From a virus: a stretch of 64,000 nucleotides of DNA. Each line of letters starts with the position of its first letter. Position 1 is the first letter of the stretch. The notes under the pieces are model-generated. The model searched no databases. It was given only the letters and a program-made list of their open reading frames with translations, and had not been told where the DNA came from. Below, one piece after another: positions 10,561 through 20,220 of this stretch. The DNA is taken from positions 31,736-95,735 of the IMG/VR virus record IMGVR_UViG_3300044611_001070. One strand, given 5' to 3'. A program made the translations under genes and the position numbers.

Positions 10561-11466
10561 GTGGCTACAGGTAATTACGGAACAATAAGAAGTGCGGACG
10601 TTAGTCCTGATGACGTAGAGATCATCTTGAATTATACGCCATCAAGGGATGAAACAGATAACTTTGTTTTAACTAAATTAGATGCAAAATCTATTTTAAG
10701 ACCATATTTTCACAATGCAACAACTGGTGGTAATTCAGGTGTTGAAATTTTAGGTGGTTTATATAACTTAAAATTACCAGCTGATCAATTTAATAAATTG
10801 GGTATATATACATTGTATATTAGACCGGCAGAAATTAGAACTAAAATAACGGATTGTGGTGTTCTATCTTCATTACCTAATGTTAAAGGTATTGTTATTG
10901 ACTTAAATAATGTTCCATCACAATATAGAAATAAATTTGTTAATCAAGGTTTAATTGGTTTTAGAGTTGAATACTTAAATTCTGATGGAACTAAAATTCC
11001 TAATTTTTTTAGAATTATAACTTCATCATTTTATTGTGAACCTGTTATACAAAATTTAACAAATACATCACAAAAGGCTATTAGATATAGATATGTGGAA
11101 AGTACATCAAACTTACTTTTCTGTACACTTTCACCATCATCTTCTCCAACTAATAAACCAAGTGCCACACCATTTATTGGACAACCTGATCAGAATATTA
11201 TTATAACTAATACATTTTTTAATCCTATAACTACAGAAGTTGAAATCGTAGAACACGATATATCAACATTGGCAATTGCCCTTTATGGTAATCAAACCAA
11301 ATCTATTGATGATGGTATTTACACAATCTATGATAGCGCTAATAACATTTACAAACAATACAACTTATTTGAGGTACGTGATCAGTTTAATGAATTATTA
11401 TATGAGGTTAGACAAGATAGAAATAACAATATTGATTTTAGTAAAAGTTTTAACAACATAGTATAA
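10561..11466 (+). CDS. Virion structural protein, unknown
   Basis: A 301-residue protein with a GTG start (GTG GCT ACA GGT, giving MATGNYGTIR). No ATG is available near the N-terminus. The sequence looks beta-rich, has a short Ser/Pro/Thr linker around 193-206 (SPSSSPTNKP) and no membrane segment. It sits between baseplate-type genes, with one base separating its stop from the next ATG. No family is recognised; tail/baseplate function is inferred from context. Confidence 0.58.
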   Translation: MATGNYGTIRSADVSPDDVEIILNYTPSRDETDNFVLTKLDAKSILRPYFHNATTGGNSGVEILGGLYNLKLPADQFNKLGIYTLYIRPAEIRTKITDCGVLSSLPNVKGIVIDLNNVPSQYRNKFVNQGLIGFRVEYLNSDGTKIPNFFRIITSSFYCEPVIQNLTNTSQKAIRYRYVESTSNLLFCTLSPSSSPTNKPSATPFIGQPDQNIIITNTFFNPITTEVEIVEHDISTLAIALYGNQTKSIDDGIYTIYDSANNIYKQYNLFEVRDQFNELLYEVRQDRNNNIDFSKSFNNIV

Positions 11467-11467
11467 A

Positions 11468-14400
11468 ATGGCGGTAAAAAAATATACGTGTCCACCTCAG
11501 TCTCCAAGCGGTCAAGGGACATTTTCTGACAACTTAGTTGGTTTACAACTTGTTGATGGGGGAGGGTTTACACAAGCAAATTTTGAATTTACCACATCAA
11601 TTACCGAAAAACAAAATAGAAACTTTTCAATAGGGTCATTTTCAGAACCTATATCTTTAGATACGTTAAATATTGAAAGTGTTACCGAATCAAGAGTAAT
11701 ACAAGCGAATAACTTTAAAGTTTATCCTAATTTTGATTTATCTCAAGTTACTAACTTTACATTATATGGTTCTTTAGTTAAAAGAATCTCTACTTCTATT
11801 TTACATATTATTAATTTCTTTCCTGGTGCATTAGAAATTACATCAGTTTTACCAAATTATAGTACAAGTGAAACTGCAACAAACATTCTGTATGATTCGG
11901 TTGAGGATGAAACAACATTTGATGTCTATATAAGTTCTTTAAGAAACCCATTTGATATTGATTATAGTTCAAATGCCAATAGAAACTTTGAACTACTTGA
12001 AATTGAAGTTTCATCTTTAAGGAATTTTACGGTAAATTACCCAAAATATTCATTGTTTATAAATGGAGGTGAATATCCTTTTATATTCTATAGTCCTTCT
12101 AATAATACATCCACTACATTAAGTTTTGTTGTTAAAGGTAACCCATTCTCAGGTAATTCTATATCTTATGATTCGTTAGTTATTAGACCTAACGATATAT
12201 ACGTCAATAAAACATTCAATGAGGCAATGGATGAGGTTGAACAATTTTTGTTAAACAGGTCTATTACTCCGATATATACATCAACATTTACAGTTCCAAA
12301 AGAAAATGAAGATGGAACAATTTATTTAACAACCCAAGCAATCACATTTCCTAAAAATGGTCAATGGAATTTAGATATATCATCATTAGCGTTTGATAAC
12401 TATCTTACTACTTTAAATGAATTTGCCGCTAACTTAGATTTATATCGTACTAATTTAATATCACGTTTTTTAACAACAGGTGCTATTAAAGAATTTGATA
12501 CTCCTGATCAAAAAATAGAGAAAGTATTACAGATATATGGTAGGAGTTTTGATGAAACAAAAAAGTTTATATCGGCATTATCAAACATGAATAATGTTAA
12601 TTACAATATCAAAAATGATATACCGTCTCAGTTGTTAAAAAATTTAGCGATGACATTAGGGTGGGATCCAAATATCTCACCAATTACAAATGATCAATTG
12701 TTAGATTCTGTATTTAGCCCTGGAAGTAATAATTTTAGTGGTTTGTCGGTTGGTATGACACCTGAGGAACTTAACTACCAATATTATAGAAACTTAGTTT
12801 TAAATTCGGCATACCTTTTTAAATCTAAAGGTACAAGAAAATCTATTGAAATATTATTAAGATTAATTGGAGCTCCAGAAGCTTTAATTGAATTTAATGA
12901 ATATATCTACATTGCGGATCAAAAAATAAATATTGAGGAGTTTAATGGTCAATACGCTCAATTATCAGGGGGAACATATACTCAACAATTACCTGTTTTA
13001 GATACAACGGATGTATACTCAATACATGGGCAACAATTTACAGGATTTACAACAACAAGTATTATAAGTGATGTAAATGTTTACCCTGAAGATTATCCAA
13101 TAGATGAGTTTGGTTATCCAATGATGCCAACAACAAGTGATTCTTACTACTTCCAAATTGGAGGAGGTTGGTTTGAATCTACACCACAACATAGGATGCC
13201 GGAACAAGTAGATACTACGAATAGTGTTTTTACAGGTGCTAACCCTAATTACCAAACGACATTATTACCATTTAACTATGGTGAAGAATATCTACAAAGA
13301 TATAGAACTTTCCCTTATATGAATTTGGGTTATAAATTACGTAGAATAGTTGATAATAAGAAAAGTTGGACAGATACTCAAACTGGTTTAAGAACTAATT
13401 TTGATGGAAACTTCAACGCATATTATCCTGTTAATAGTGATAAATTAGTTATAAATGTTAAGAATGTTGACATATTTATGAATCCGGCTCAAGGGTTGGT
13501 TTATGATGTGTGGACTATGTCAAGACAATATAATTACCCAATACCTAATCAAGGGTTAAACTATGTTGAACCAACACGTTGTAATCCAACACCAAATACT
13601 CCATACCCGCAAAGGGGTGGAATTGATTGGACGGTAATCAGCCCAAAACCAAAAGAAAAAACATTTTTTGAATTTGCTCAAACTTTTTGGCATAATACAA
13701 TTAATGTTAGAAATAGACAATTTATTACCGATGGTAAGACAGGTGGGTACCCAACCCTTCAATCTATCTATTGGAAATACTTAGAATCAGGTCAGGCAAT
13801 TAATGTCCCTAACGATAATTTTACATATCAAACAATGATTGATTATGTTAATGGTTTGGGTACTTATTGGATAAAATTAATTGAACAAATGGTTCCTGCA
13901 ACCACAATATGGAATACAGGTACCAAATTAGAAAACTCAATTTTCCATAGACAAAAGTTTGTATGGAGAAGACAAATGGGTTGTCAACTTGTTCTTGTTC
14001 CATGTAAACCTTGTTATGCTATCGGACAATTAATACCTGTTGATTGCCCAAGACAAGCTATTGAATGTCCTATTTATCCTTGGGGATCTAGTCCAAATGT
14101 TAATTCATTTGGGGTTGTTTTAGGGGATGTTTTAACAACATATTTAAATGATAATGGTTATGATTTAAATAATGATTGTTTAATTAATAGTATAGCATCT
14201 GAATGGTATGTTGATGTAAGATTAAATGGTATTCAAATTGTGGATTACAAGTTCTTTGATGGTAATGGATATGCCGTTAGTGGAACAAGTTTCCCAACTC
14301 AAGTGAATTGGTTAAACGCCCTTTATGATTCACTACCACAAATGATTAATGAAGGTTTATCATATAATATTGACGAAACAACAAATATCGTTACTATATA

Positions 14401-14494
14401 TAATAATACTTGTAATACTTGTGAATTATTTAGTAACCAAAGTAATTTGGAATTAAATGTTGGGATAAATTTTCAAATAATATGTAATCAATAA
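11468..14494 (+). CDS. Baseplate/tail protein with phage tail protein I-like domain
   Basis: A 1008-residue protein. Residues about 380-485 resemble the P2 gpI / phage tail protein I domain: a helical segment ending in [12 protein letters not shown], then a [18 protein letters not shown] stretch and [17 protein letters not shown]. The KGT(R)[12 protein letters not shown] pattern is the family hallmark. gpI-type proteins form the baseplate periphery where fibres attach. The C-terminal half is aromatic-rich and contains a Cys-rich patch ([16 protein letters not shown] near 838). It shares a base with the next start (TAATG). The domain call is from motif memory. Confidence 0.6.
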   Translation: MAVKKYTCPPQSPSGQGTFSDNLVGLQLVDGGGFTQANFEFTTSITEKQNRNFSIGSFSEPISLDTLNIESVTESRVIQANNFKVYPNFDLSQVTNFTLYGSLVKRISTSILHIINFFPGALEITSVLPNYSTSETATNILYDSVEDETTFDVYISSLRNPFDIDYSSNANRNFELLEIEVSSLRNFTVNYPKYSLFINGGEYPFIFYSPSNNTSTTLSFVVKGNPFSGNSISYDSLVIRPNDIYVNKTFNEAMDEVEQFLLNRSITPIYTSTFTVPKENEDGTIYLTTQAITFPKNGQWNLDISSLAFDNYLTTLNEFAANLDLYRTNLISRFLTTGAIKEFDTPDQKIEKVLQIYGRSFDETKKFISALSNMNNVNYNIKNDIPSQLLKNLAMTLGWDPNISPITNDQLLDSVFSPGSNNFSGLSVGMTPEELNYQYYRNLVLNSAYLFKSKGTRKSIEILLRLIGAPEALIEFNEYIYIADQKINIEEFNGQYAQLSGGTYTQQLPVLDTTDVYSIHGQQFTGFTTTSIISDVNVYPEDYPIDEFGYPMMPTTSDSYYFQIGGGWFESTPQHRMPEQVDTTNSVFTGANPNYQTTLLPFNYGEEYLQRYRTFPYMNLGYKLRRIVDNKKSWTDTQTGLRTNFDGNFNAYYPVNSDKLVINVKNVDIFMNPAQGLVYDVWTMSRQYNYPIPNQGLNYVEPTRCNPTPNTPYPQRGGIDWTVISPKPKEKTFFEFAQTFWHNTINVRNRQFITDGKTGGYPTLQSIYWKYLESGQAINVPNDNFTYQTMIDYVNGLGTYWIKLIEQMVPATTIWNTGTKLENSIFHRQKFVWRRQMGCQLVLVPCKPCYAIGQLIPVDCPRQAIECPIYPWGSSPNVNSFGVVLGDVLTTYLNDNGYDLNNDCLINSIASEWYVDVRLNGIQIVDYKFFDGNGYAVSGTSFPTQVNWLNALYDSLPQMINEGLSYNIDETTNIVTIYNNTCNTCELFSNQSNLELNVGINFQIICNQ

Positions 14495-17400
14495 TGGGTA
14501 TTATAAATATAAATCAATTTAATATAACAGGAGATTGTACAAATCAAGGGTTAGGTGTTGTAACTTTTACTGTAACTGGTGATAGTCCTGATTGGTTAGT
14601 TATTGAAAGTCCTACCGCTAACCTTAATTTACCCACATCTGGATTAACAACAACAATAATTGATGTAGGGCCACCAATAATATATAATAATGTCTATTAT
14701 TATTCAGGTTTAAGTGCGGGTAGTTATTTTTTACAAGTATATGACTCAACATATAGTAATTATGAGGTTGTAAATTTTAATATATCACCAGGAACCTGCG
14801 TATCAATTGAAACTACAAACACTACTTGTGGTTTTGATAACGGAGGCATAACCGCAACAACAGAATATTATTATGGTGGTGGTATGGGATCTACTTTTGC
14901 TTTATATGATATTGATAATAATTTTATTTCAAGTGGAAGTTCAACAAATACTGAATATGTTTTTCCTCCTGTTTCTGCTGGAACTTATTATGTTGTTGCG
15001 GATGATGGGGGTGGTTGTACAGGTAAATCCGCGTCTTGTATTGTAACAAACTCAATACCTTTTGATTATGGTTATTATGTTGTAAATGATGGAAGTTGTA
15101 TAAATAATGATGGTAGTGGTAAAATATTTTTAACAGGTTTATCTGATCCAAGTTTATACACAGTTAATTGGTTAACAAGTGTTAATGGACAAACTGGGAC
15201 AACGGTAACAGGTTTAACTGCAGGTTTATATAACGTACAAGTCACAAATAATGATGGTTGTACTCTAAGTAAAATAATAACTGTTACTGGTGTAGACCCA
15301 TTGGGTATTGGTGGTTTTATGACATATCCACCAAGTTGTTTCACTAATGATGGTGAAATAAACATAATTGTAACAGGTGGAACCGCGCCATATTATATTG
15401 GATGTTCTAATGGTGATAGCGCAATAATATTTAATAATGAGTATACTTTTACAGGTTTATTTTCGGGGACATACAATTTTAACATAATAGATGCCGGAGT
15501 ATGTACTGTATCGGGAACAACGTCTATCAACACGGCTAATAGTTTTCAAGTATTAAGTATTAATACCACAAATTCAATTTGTAATAATAATTCGGGATCG
15601 GTAAATATTACTTTAATTGGGTCAGGATATTACACATATATTTTAACAGATTCATTAAATGATACAACAACTTTTGGACCTACTAATAATATAGTACAAG
15701 ATTTTGATACATTATCTTCAGGTGATTATGATTTGGTAATAACTGATGGTGTATGTACATATGAAACTACAATTACAATTGATAATACTGAACTATTTAC
15801 AATTTCGGCTATTACTCAAAATACTACTTGTGGGTTAAGTAATGGGTCAATACAATTATTAGCAAGTAGTGGTGGGACATTACCTTATAGTTATCAGATT
15901 ACAGGATTTCCACCATCCCCAATGTCAACATTTAATAATCTATCTCCTGGAAATTATACTGCCACAGTTACAGATCTTGCAGGTTGTAGTCAGACATTAG
16001 ATTTATATATTAACGATTCATATGGTGTATTATTTGACTTAGTTGTGACTCAACCAACATGCGGGAATAATGGTGAAATATCAACCTTAATATATGAGGG
16101 CAACCCAACATTTACCTATAATTGGAGTCCAAATGTTAATGGTCAAACTGGAACAACTGTAACATCATTAAGTGGTGGAACATATAGTTTGGAAATAATT
16201 GATTCAAGTGGATGTACAAGTACTGAAACCGTTGTTTTAAATGGGACTAATGTACAAGTAAGTTATCAAACATATAATATATGTAATGATAATTTCCAAA
16301 ATACAGGAATACTTGGTAAAAGAAGTATACAACAAATGTTTGCTGAAGGTTTTAGTGATTTAACATATGATGATACTGGATGTATTATTGTTAGTGCAAA
16401 TTTTATTGCCGACATTACTGTTGATGGAGAAAATACTCAACAATCATTCTACGTTTCTTCAGGATTAACTGATTATCCATCTGACTATGAGTGGGGTCAA
16501 GCAATTACTGAAACTTTAGAAAGTTATAGTGGTATAAGTAAAGTTGAAATTAATTACTCACTTAATCAAATTAAAATATATAATAAATGTGTTGAAATAG
16601 ATGGGTGTTTACCTGAAACCATTTATTATCTATCTGATGCAAATATTGTGATCAATTTAAAATTGGAATATAATATTTCTTGTTATCAATGTATTGTAAC
16701 ACCAACACCAACGCCAACACAAACTACAACACAAACATTAACGCCAACACAAACGCCAACACAAACGGTAACACAAACATTAACGCCAACACAAACATTA
16801 ACGCCAACACAAACATTAACACCAACACCAGGATTATCGCCAACACCAACTCCTACTCAAACATTAACTCAAACGTTAACACCAACTGAGACTCCAACTA
16901 ATACACCTACTCAAACACCAACAGAAACTCCTACATTAACACCAACTAATACCCCTACGTTAACTGTAACTAATACTCCTACTCAAACATTAACTCAAAC
17001 TTTAACTTCTACGCCAACTGAAACCCCTACTCAAACGCCAACTGAAACCCCTACTTCAACACCTACATTAACGCCAACTGAGACCCCTACATTAACGCCA
17101 ACTGAGACGCCAACTAATACTCCTACATTAACTCAAACATTAACACCGACACCTACTCAAACATTAACTCAAACTGAGACCCCTACTTCAACACCTACTC
17201 AAACGCCAACAGAAACACCTACATTAACGCCAACAGAGACGCCAACTAATACTCCTACATTAACTCAAACATTAACACCAACTGAAAGTCCAACAAATAC
17301 TCCTACTCAAACACCAACTCCAACACCAACACCAACACAATTTAGTCAAATTAAATGTAATGAAGGAACTATACCAAAGGACGTCGTATACTCATATTAC

Positions 17401-17781
17401 TCATGTTGTTACCCTTACGGACAAATAAGTGGAACAACTGGAGGAAGTCCGATAACTGTATGTTATAACTCTTATTCTGCTACTACAAATGTTACCATAG
17501 TTTCACCTGAAGTAATATGTGATACATCAGGATTAACTAGTTGTTGTGAAATTCAATTGGGTTACAGTCTACTTATTCCATCCCCACCTTGTAATGTAGG
17601 TTCTTTAACGACATACTATATAAGTAGCTCTTGTCTTGCAACTAGTTGTGATTTGAGTGGTGCGTTTGCAATATACACAGATGAATATTGTACTATACTC
17701 GCAGATGACGGGACTTATTCAGATAATAGTAACTATGGTTCACAAAATAGTGGAGTTTTTACTTTTAATGGACCATGTTAA
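14494..17781 (+). CDS. Tail fibre/adhesin with SprB-type repeats and Thr/Pro repeat stalk
   Basis: A 1095-residue protein. Residues about 95-575 hold tandem beta repeats of the SprB type (C-x(3-5)-G-x-I ... GGTAPY ... GTYN ... D-x-GC), as in the Flavobacterium gliding adhesin SprB and gliding-associated C-terminal proteins. Residues about 735-949 are a low-complexity T-P-T-Q/T-E/T-N/L repeat. The last 145 residues are Cys-rich (for example [15 protein letters not shown]). This layout suits a long fibre: globular repeats, a stiff stalk and a disulphide-stabilised tip. A host-derived module recruited for receptor binding is the inference. Confidence 0.68.
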   Translation: MGIININQFNITGDCTNQGLGVVTFTVTGDSPDWLVIESPTANLNLPTSGLTTTIIDVGPPIIYNNVYYYSGLSAGSYFLQVYDSTYSNYEVVNFNISPGTCVSIETTNTTCGFDNGGITATTEYYYGGGMGSTFALYDIDNNFISSGSSTNTEYVFPPVSAGTYYVVADDGGGCTGKSASCIVTNSIPFDYGYYVVNDGSCINNDGSGKIFLTGLSDPSLYTVNWLTSVNGQTGTTVTGLTAGLYNVQVTNNDGCTLSKIITVTGVDPLGIGGFMTYPPSCFTNDGEINIIVTGGTAPYYIGCSNGDSAIIFNNEYTFTGLFSGTYNFNIIDAGVCTVSGTTSINTANSFQVLSINTTNSICNNNSGSVNITLIGSGYYTYILTDSLNDTTTFGPTNNIVQDFDTLSSGDYDLVITDGVCTYETTITIDNTELFTISAITQNTTCGLSNGSIQLLASSGGTLPYSYQITGFPPSPMSTFNNLSPGNYTATVTDLAGCSQTLDLYINDSYGVLFDLVVTQPTCGNNGEISTLIYEGNPTFTYNWSPNVNGQTGTTVTSLSGGTYSLEIIDSSGCTSTETVVLNGTNVQVSYQTYNICNDNFQNTGILGKRSIQQMFAEGFSDLTYDDTGCIIVSANFIADITVDGENTQQSFYVSSGLTDYPSDYEWGQAITETLESYSGISKVEINYSLNQIKIYNKCVEIDGCLPETIYYLSDANIVINLKLEYNISCYQCIVTPTPTPTQTTTQTLTPTQTPTQTVTQTLTPTQTLTPTQTLTPTPGLSPTPTPTQTLTQTLTPTETPTNTPTQTPTETPTLTPTNTPTLTVTNTPTQTLTQTLTSTPTETPTQTPTETPTSTPTLTPTETPTLTPTETPTNTPTLTQTLTPTPTQTLTQTETPTSTPTQTPTETPTLTPTETPTNTPTLTQTLTPTESPTNTPTQTPTPTPTPTQFSQIKCNEGTIPKDVVYSYYSCCYPYGQISGTTGGSPITVCYNSYSATTNVTIVSPEVICDTSGLTSCCEIQLGYSLLIPSPPCNVGSLTTYYISSSCLATSCDLSGAFAIYTDEYCTILADDGTYSDNSNYGSQNSGVFTFNGPC
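16698..17340 (+). repeat. Degenerate tandem repeat encoding Thr-Pro-rich stalk
   Basis: Degenerate short units of the kind acACCaAC(a/t)CaAAC(a)TTAAC are iterated for about 640 nt and keep the reading frame. The 18-mer TCCTACTCAAACATTAAC at 16851-16868 recurs in inverted orientation at 23786-23803 and 23822-23839 in the minus-strand tail-like gene. Confidence 0.85.
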
Positions 17782-17794
17782 AAATATAATTAAA

Positions 17795-17801
17795 TATTTA
17801 T
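17795..17801 (+). promoter_or_regulatory. Late-promoter-like motif TATTTAT
   Basis: AAATATTTATAATGG lies just after the stop at 17781. The adjacent ATG opens only a two-codon frame, so the likely target is the glycosyltransferase at 17877, 75 nt away. The intervening region is almost pure A/T. Weak case. Confidence 0.3.
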
Positions 17802-17876
17802 AATGGAGTAATTTCATTATCAAAACCTTATTAAAATAAAATTCACTTTTATATATTATATAATATATTTTAATAT

Positions 17877-18851
17877 ATGGAAAATATTCTTTTTGTAACC
17901 GCACAACCTGACGTACCTTATTTTCATTGGCAAGTAAAATTATATACACATAATTTTATTGAGAAAGGAATTAAACCTTGTCAGATCCATGTTATTTTTG
18001 GTTTACAAAAAAAACAACAACCATCAAAAGGAGCATTAGAATTATGTGATTATGGGTATAATGTTCATTTCTACGATGACGACAGAGATAAAAAATCTTA
18101 TATACCAAGTATTAAACCATATTTAATTTACCAATGGCTAAAAGAATATCCCGAAAACGGGAAGTTATTTTTTTTACACGATTCTGATATTATATTCAAT
18201 AGATTACCTGATTTTGATAAATTATTAAATGATAATATTTCTTATTTATCTGATACAATAGGGTATATTGGTTACAACTACATTAAAGATTGTTGTGATA
18301 GATATGAGAAACAACACCCATCATCAAACAAAGAACAATTATTTCAAGAAATGGCCGACATAATTGGAATTGATGTTGATTTAATTAAACAAAACCAAGA
18401 AAATTCGGGTGGAGGTCAATACCTAATCAAAAATACGGATCCACTATTATGGGCTAAGATTTATGATGATTGTACACCATTATATAACCAAATGTTAGAT
18501 TATCAAAAAAGATTTCCAATTAACCCTGGTCAAATACAATTTTGGACTGCAGAAATGTGGTCATTATTATGGAATATGTGGAATTCTGGATATAAGACAA
18601 AAATAACAAATGAATTTGATTTTTCTTGGGCAACTGATGATATTGATATTTATAATGAAAAACCAATATTACATATGGCAGGTGTAACTGATAATTTAAA
18701 AACTACAAAATTTTATAAGGGAGATTTTATAAACAGGAATCCGATTGAGGATTTAATAAATGATAATAATTTCTTTAATTATGTGGATAAAAATAGTTCC
18801 ACAATTAAATATATTGAAGTAATGAAGTCATTTTTGGAAAAAAATAAATAA
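17877..18851 (+). CDS. Putative glycosyltransferase (GT-A type, HPAT-like)
   Basis: A 324-residue soluble protein. Residues 99-107 read FLHDSDIIF, a hydrophobic strand ending in a D-x-D motif as in GT-A glycosyltransferases that bind a metal-nucleotide-sugar. The N-terminal YFHWQVKLYTHNFIEKG (15-31) resembles the start of plant-type peptidyl hydroxyproline/serine glycosyltransferases, and the conserved ILHMAG near 262 could supply the second metal-binding His. It lies between two Thr-rich SprB-repeat tail genes, so glycosylation of tail fibres is a reasonable guess; modification of host surface or phage DNA is not excluded. The fold call is moderate, the substrate speculative. Confidence 0.5.
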   Translation: MENILFVTAQPDVPYFHWQVKLYTHNFIEKGIKPCQIHVIFGLQKKQQPSKGALELCDYGYNVHFYDDDRDKKSYIPSIKPYLIYQWLKEYPENGKLFFLHDSDIIFNRLPDFDKLLNDNISYLSDTIGYIGYNYIKDCCDRYEKQHPSSNKEQLFQEMADIIGIDVDLIKQNQENSGGGQYLIKNTDPLLWAKIYDDCTPLYNQMLDYQKRFPINPGQIQFWTAEMWSLLWNMWNSGYKTKITNEFDFSWATDDIDIYNEKPILHMAGVTDNLKTTKFYKGDFINRNPIEDLINDNNFFNYVDKNSSTIKYIEVMKSFLEKNK

Positions 18852-18856
18852 CTGAT

Positions 18857-18863
18857 TATTTAT
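18857..18863 (+). promoter_or_regulatory. Late-promoter-like motif TATTTAT, 5 nt from ATG
   Basis: ATTATTTATTAGTAATGG: the motif ends 5 nt before the ATG at 18869. If the motif is a -10 element, the transcript would start at or next to the start codon. Confidence 0.5.
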
Positions 18864-18868
18864 TAGTA

Positions 18869-20188
18869 ATGGCAACTAAACCGATATCAATTAAACCTGC
18901 AAATGAATGTGAAGTATTAACTCTATTTCCAATGGTGTTAATATGTAATAATACAAATCCAAGTACATTAGAATCGTGTGATGGGTCAATTAGCCTTATG
19001 GTTAGTGGTGGTACACCACCATATGAAATTAATTGGGAACAAGGTGGATATGGACAAACAATAGATAATCTTACTTATGGTGATTATCCCGTAACTGTGG
19101 TTGATTCTTATGGTGATTTTACGGCAACTACAATATGTAGTTTAATTCCTGAGACAACAACAACTTCTACAAGTACCACAACAACAACTACTTTACCTGC
19201 TTATAGTGGTTTATGTATGAATATTATTGATACAATTGGAGCTAATTCTGAAATACATCAATTTTTATTTAATGGATATTTAAATGGTATGCCTACTTGG
19301 ATATCTGATGATAATTTATATAACATATATTGGAGTACAGGAACAACAAGCCAATGGTTAGTTGATGGATGGACTAATGGTATTATATATAATTCAAATA
19401 CATCTACACCTCCATTAACGGGATGGCAATTTTTAGGTGGGGATTGTTTAGGGTCATATATAATTACTGTATTGGAAGGAGATTGTGTAAATAATGTTAT
19501 AATAAATTTATCTATAAATGTTAATTCCCCAACCTGTGGTAATAATGGTAGTATTATTGTTACGGCAAATGGAGGATCACCAGCTTACCAATATTCAATT
19601 AATGGTGGAACAACTTATCAGTCTAGTCCAGTATTTACTAATCTATTACAAGGTATATATGTTGTTAAGGTTAAAGATTCAAATAATATAACAACAACAC
19701 AAACTGTTACATTATTAGCTCCACCTCCTAATCAAACATATCAATTAAAATTAACTTTAACTGGACCTAATTCATTTGATATAACTGTAAACCCAACATT
19801 ACCTAGTGGAGCTTATATTACTTTTGATTTAAAACATAATAGTGTATTTAAAGTGGCACCTTCACCAACCGCCGCTTTATATGATAATATAGTTACTGTT
19901 AATGTTAATGGTTCTCCAATAGCAACACCATCGCCTATGTTAAGTACAAGTACTACGTTTAATCCTTGTAATTCTGGATCAATATATAATAATACAAATG
20001 TCACTACTTGGAATACCTTATTATTTAATTCAACAACAATAATAAATGGTAGTTTTACAAATACTATAAACCCAATAACACCTTTAGTTACCTGTTATTC
20101 AGTTAACGGGACAACTAAATTATTTATGACAAATGTTATATTAAATAATTGTAATTGTTGTAATGTTACAATTATAAATCCATCATAA
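18869..20188 (+). CDS. Tail protein with SprB-type repeats and Thr/Ser linker
   Basis: A 439-residue protein. Two SprB-like repeats are visible: about 35-90 (CDGSISLMVSGGTPPYEINW ... YGDYPVTVVDSYGD) and about 212-280 (CGNNGSIIVTANGGSPAYQ ... GIYVVKVKDSNN). A run of Thr/Ser (about 93-107, mostly Thr) separates the first repeat from a middle domain. The C-terminus contains CNCC. It belongs with 14494-17781 as a second adhesin- or fibre-like protein, possibly a fibre partner. It carries its own TATTTAT motif. Confidence 0.62.
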   Translation: MATKPISIKPANECEVLTLFPMVLICNNTNPSTLESCDGSISLMVSGGTPPYEINWEQGGYGQTIDNLTYGDYPVTVVDSYGDFTATTICSLIPETTTTSTSTTTTTTLPAYSGLCMNIIDTIGANSEIHQFLFNGYLNGMPTWISDDNLYNIYWSTGTTSQWLVDGWTNGIIYNSNTSTPPLTGWQFLGGDCLGSYIITVLEGDCVNNVIINLSINVNSPTCGNNGSIIVTANGGSPAYQYSINGGTTYQSSPVFTNLLQGIYVVKVKDSNNITTTQTVTLLAPPPNQTYQLKLTLTGPNSFDITVNPTLPSGAYITFDLKHNSVFKVAPSPTAALYDNIVTVNVNGSPIATPSPMLSTSTTFNPCNSGSIYNNTNVTTWNTLLFNSTTIINGSFTNTINPITPLVTCYSVNGTTKLFMTNVILNNCNCCNVTIINPS

Positions 20189-20206
20189 TAAAATTGAGTA
20201 ATAAAC

Positions 20207-20213
20207 TATTTAT
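20207..20213 (+). promoter_or_regulatory. Late-promoter-like motif TATTTAT, 7 nt from ATG
   Basis: ATAAACTATTTATTGATTAA directly precedes the ATG at 20221. The ATAAACTATTTAT core is also seen at 1336-1348. Confidence 0.5.
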
Positions 20214-20220
20214 TGATTAA

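Noticed and set aside
16680-16889. Asn/Thr-rich frames overlapping the Thr/Pro repeats
   Set aside because: They are frame shadows of the repeat DNA in the fibre genes and have no start context of their own.
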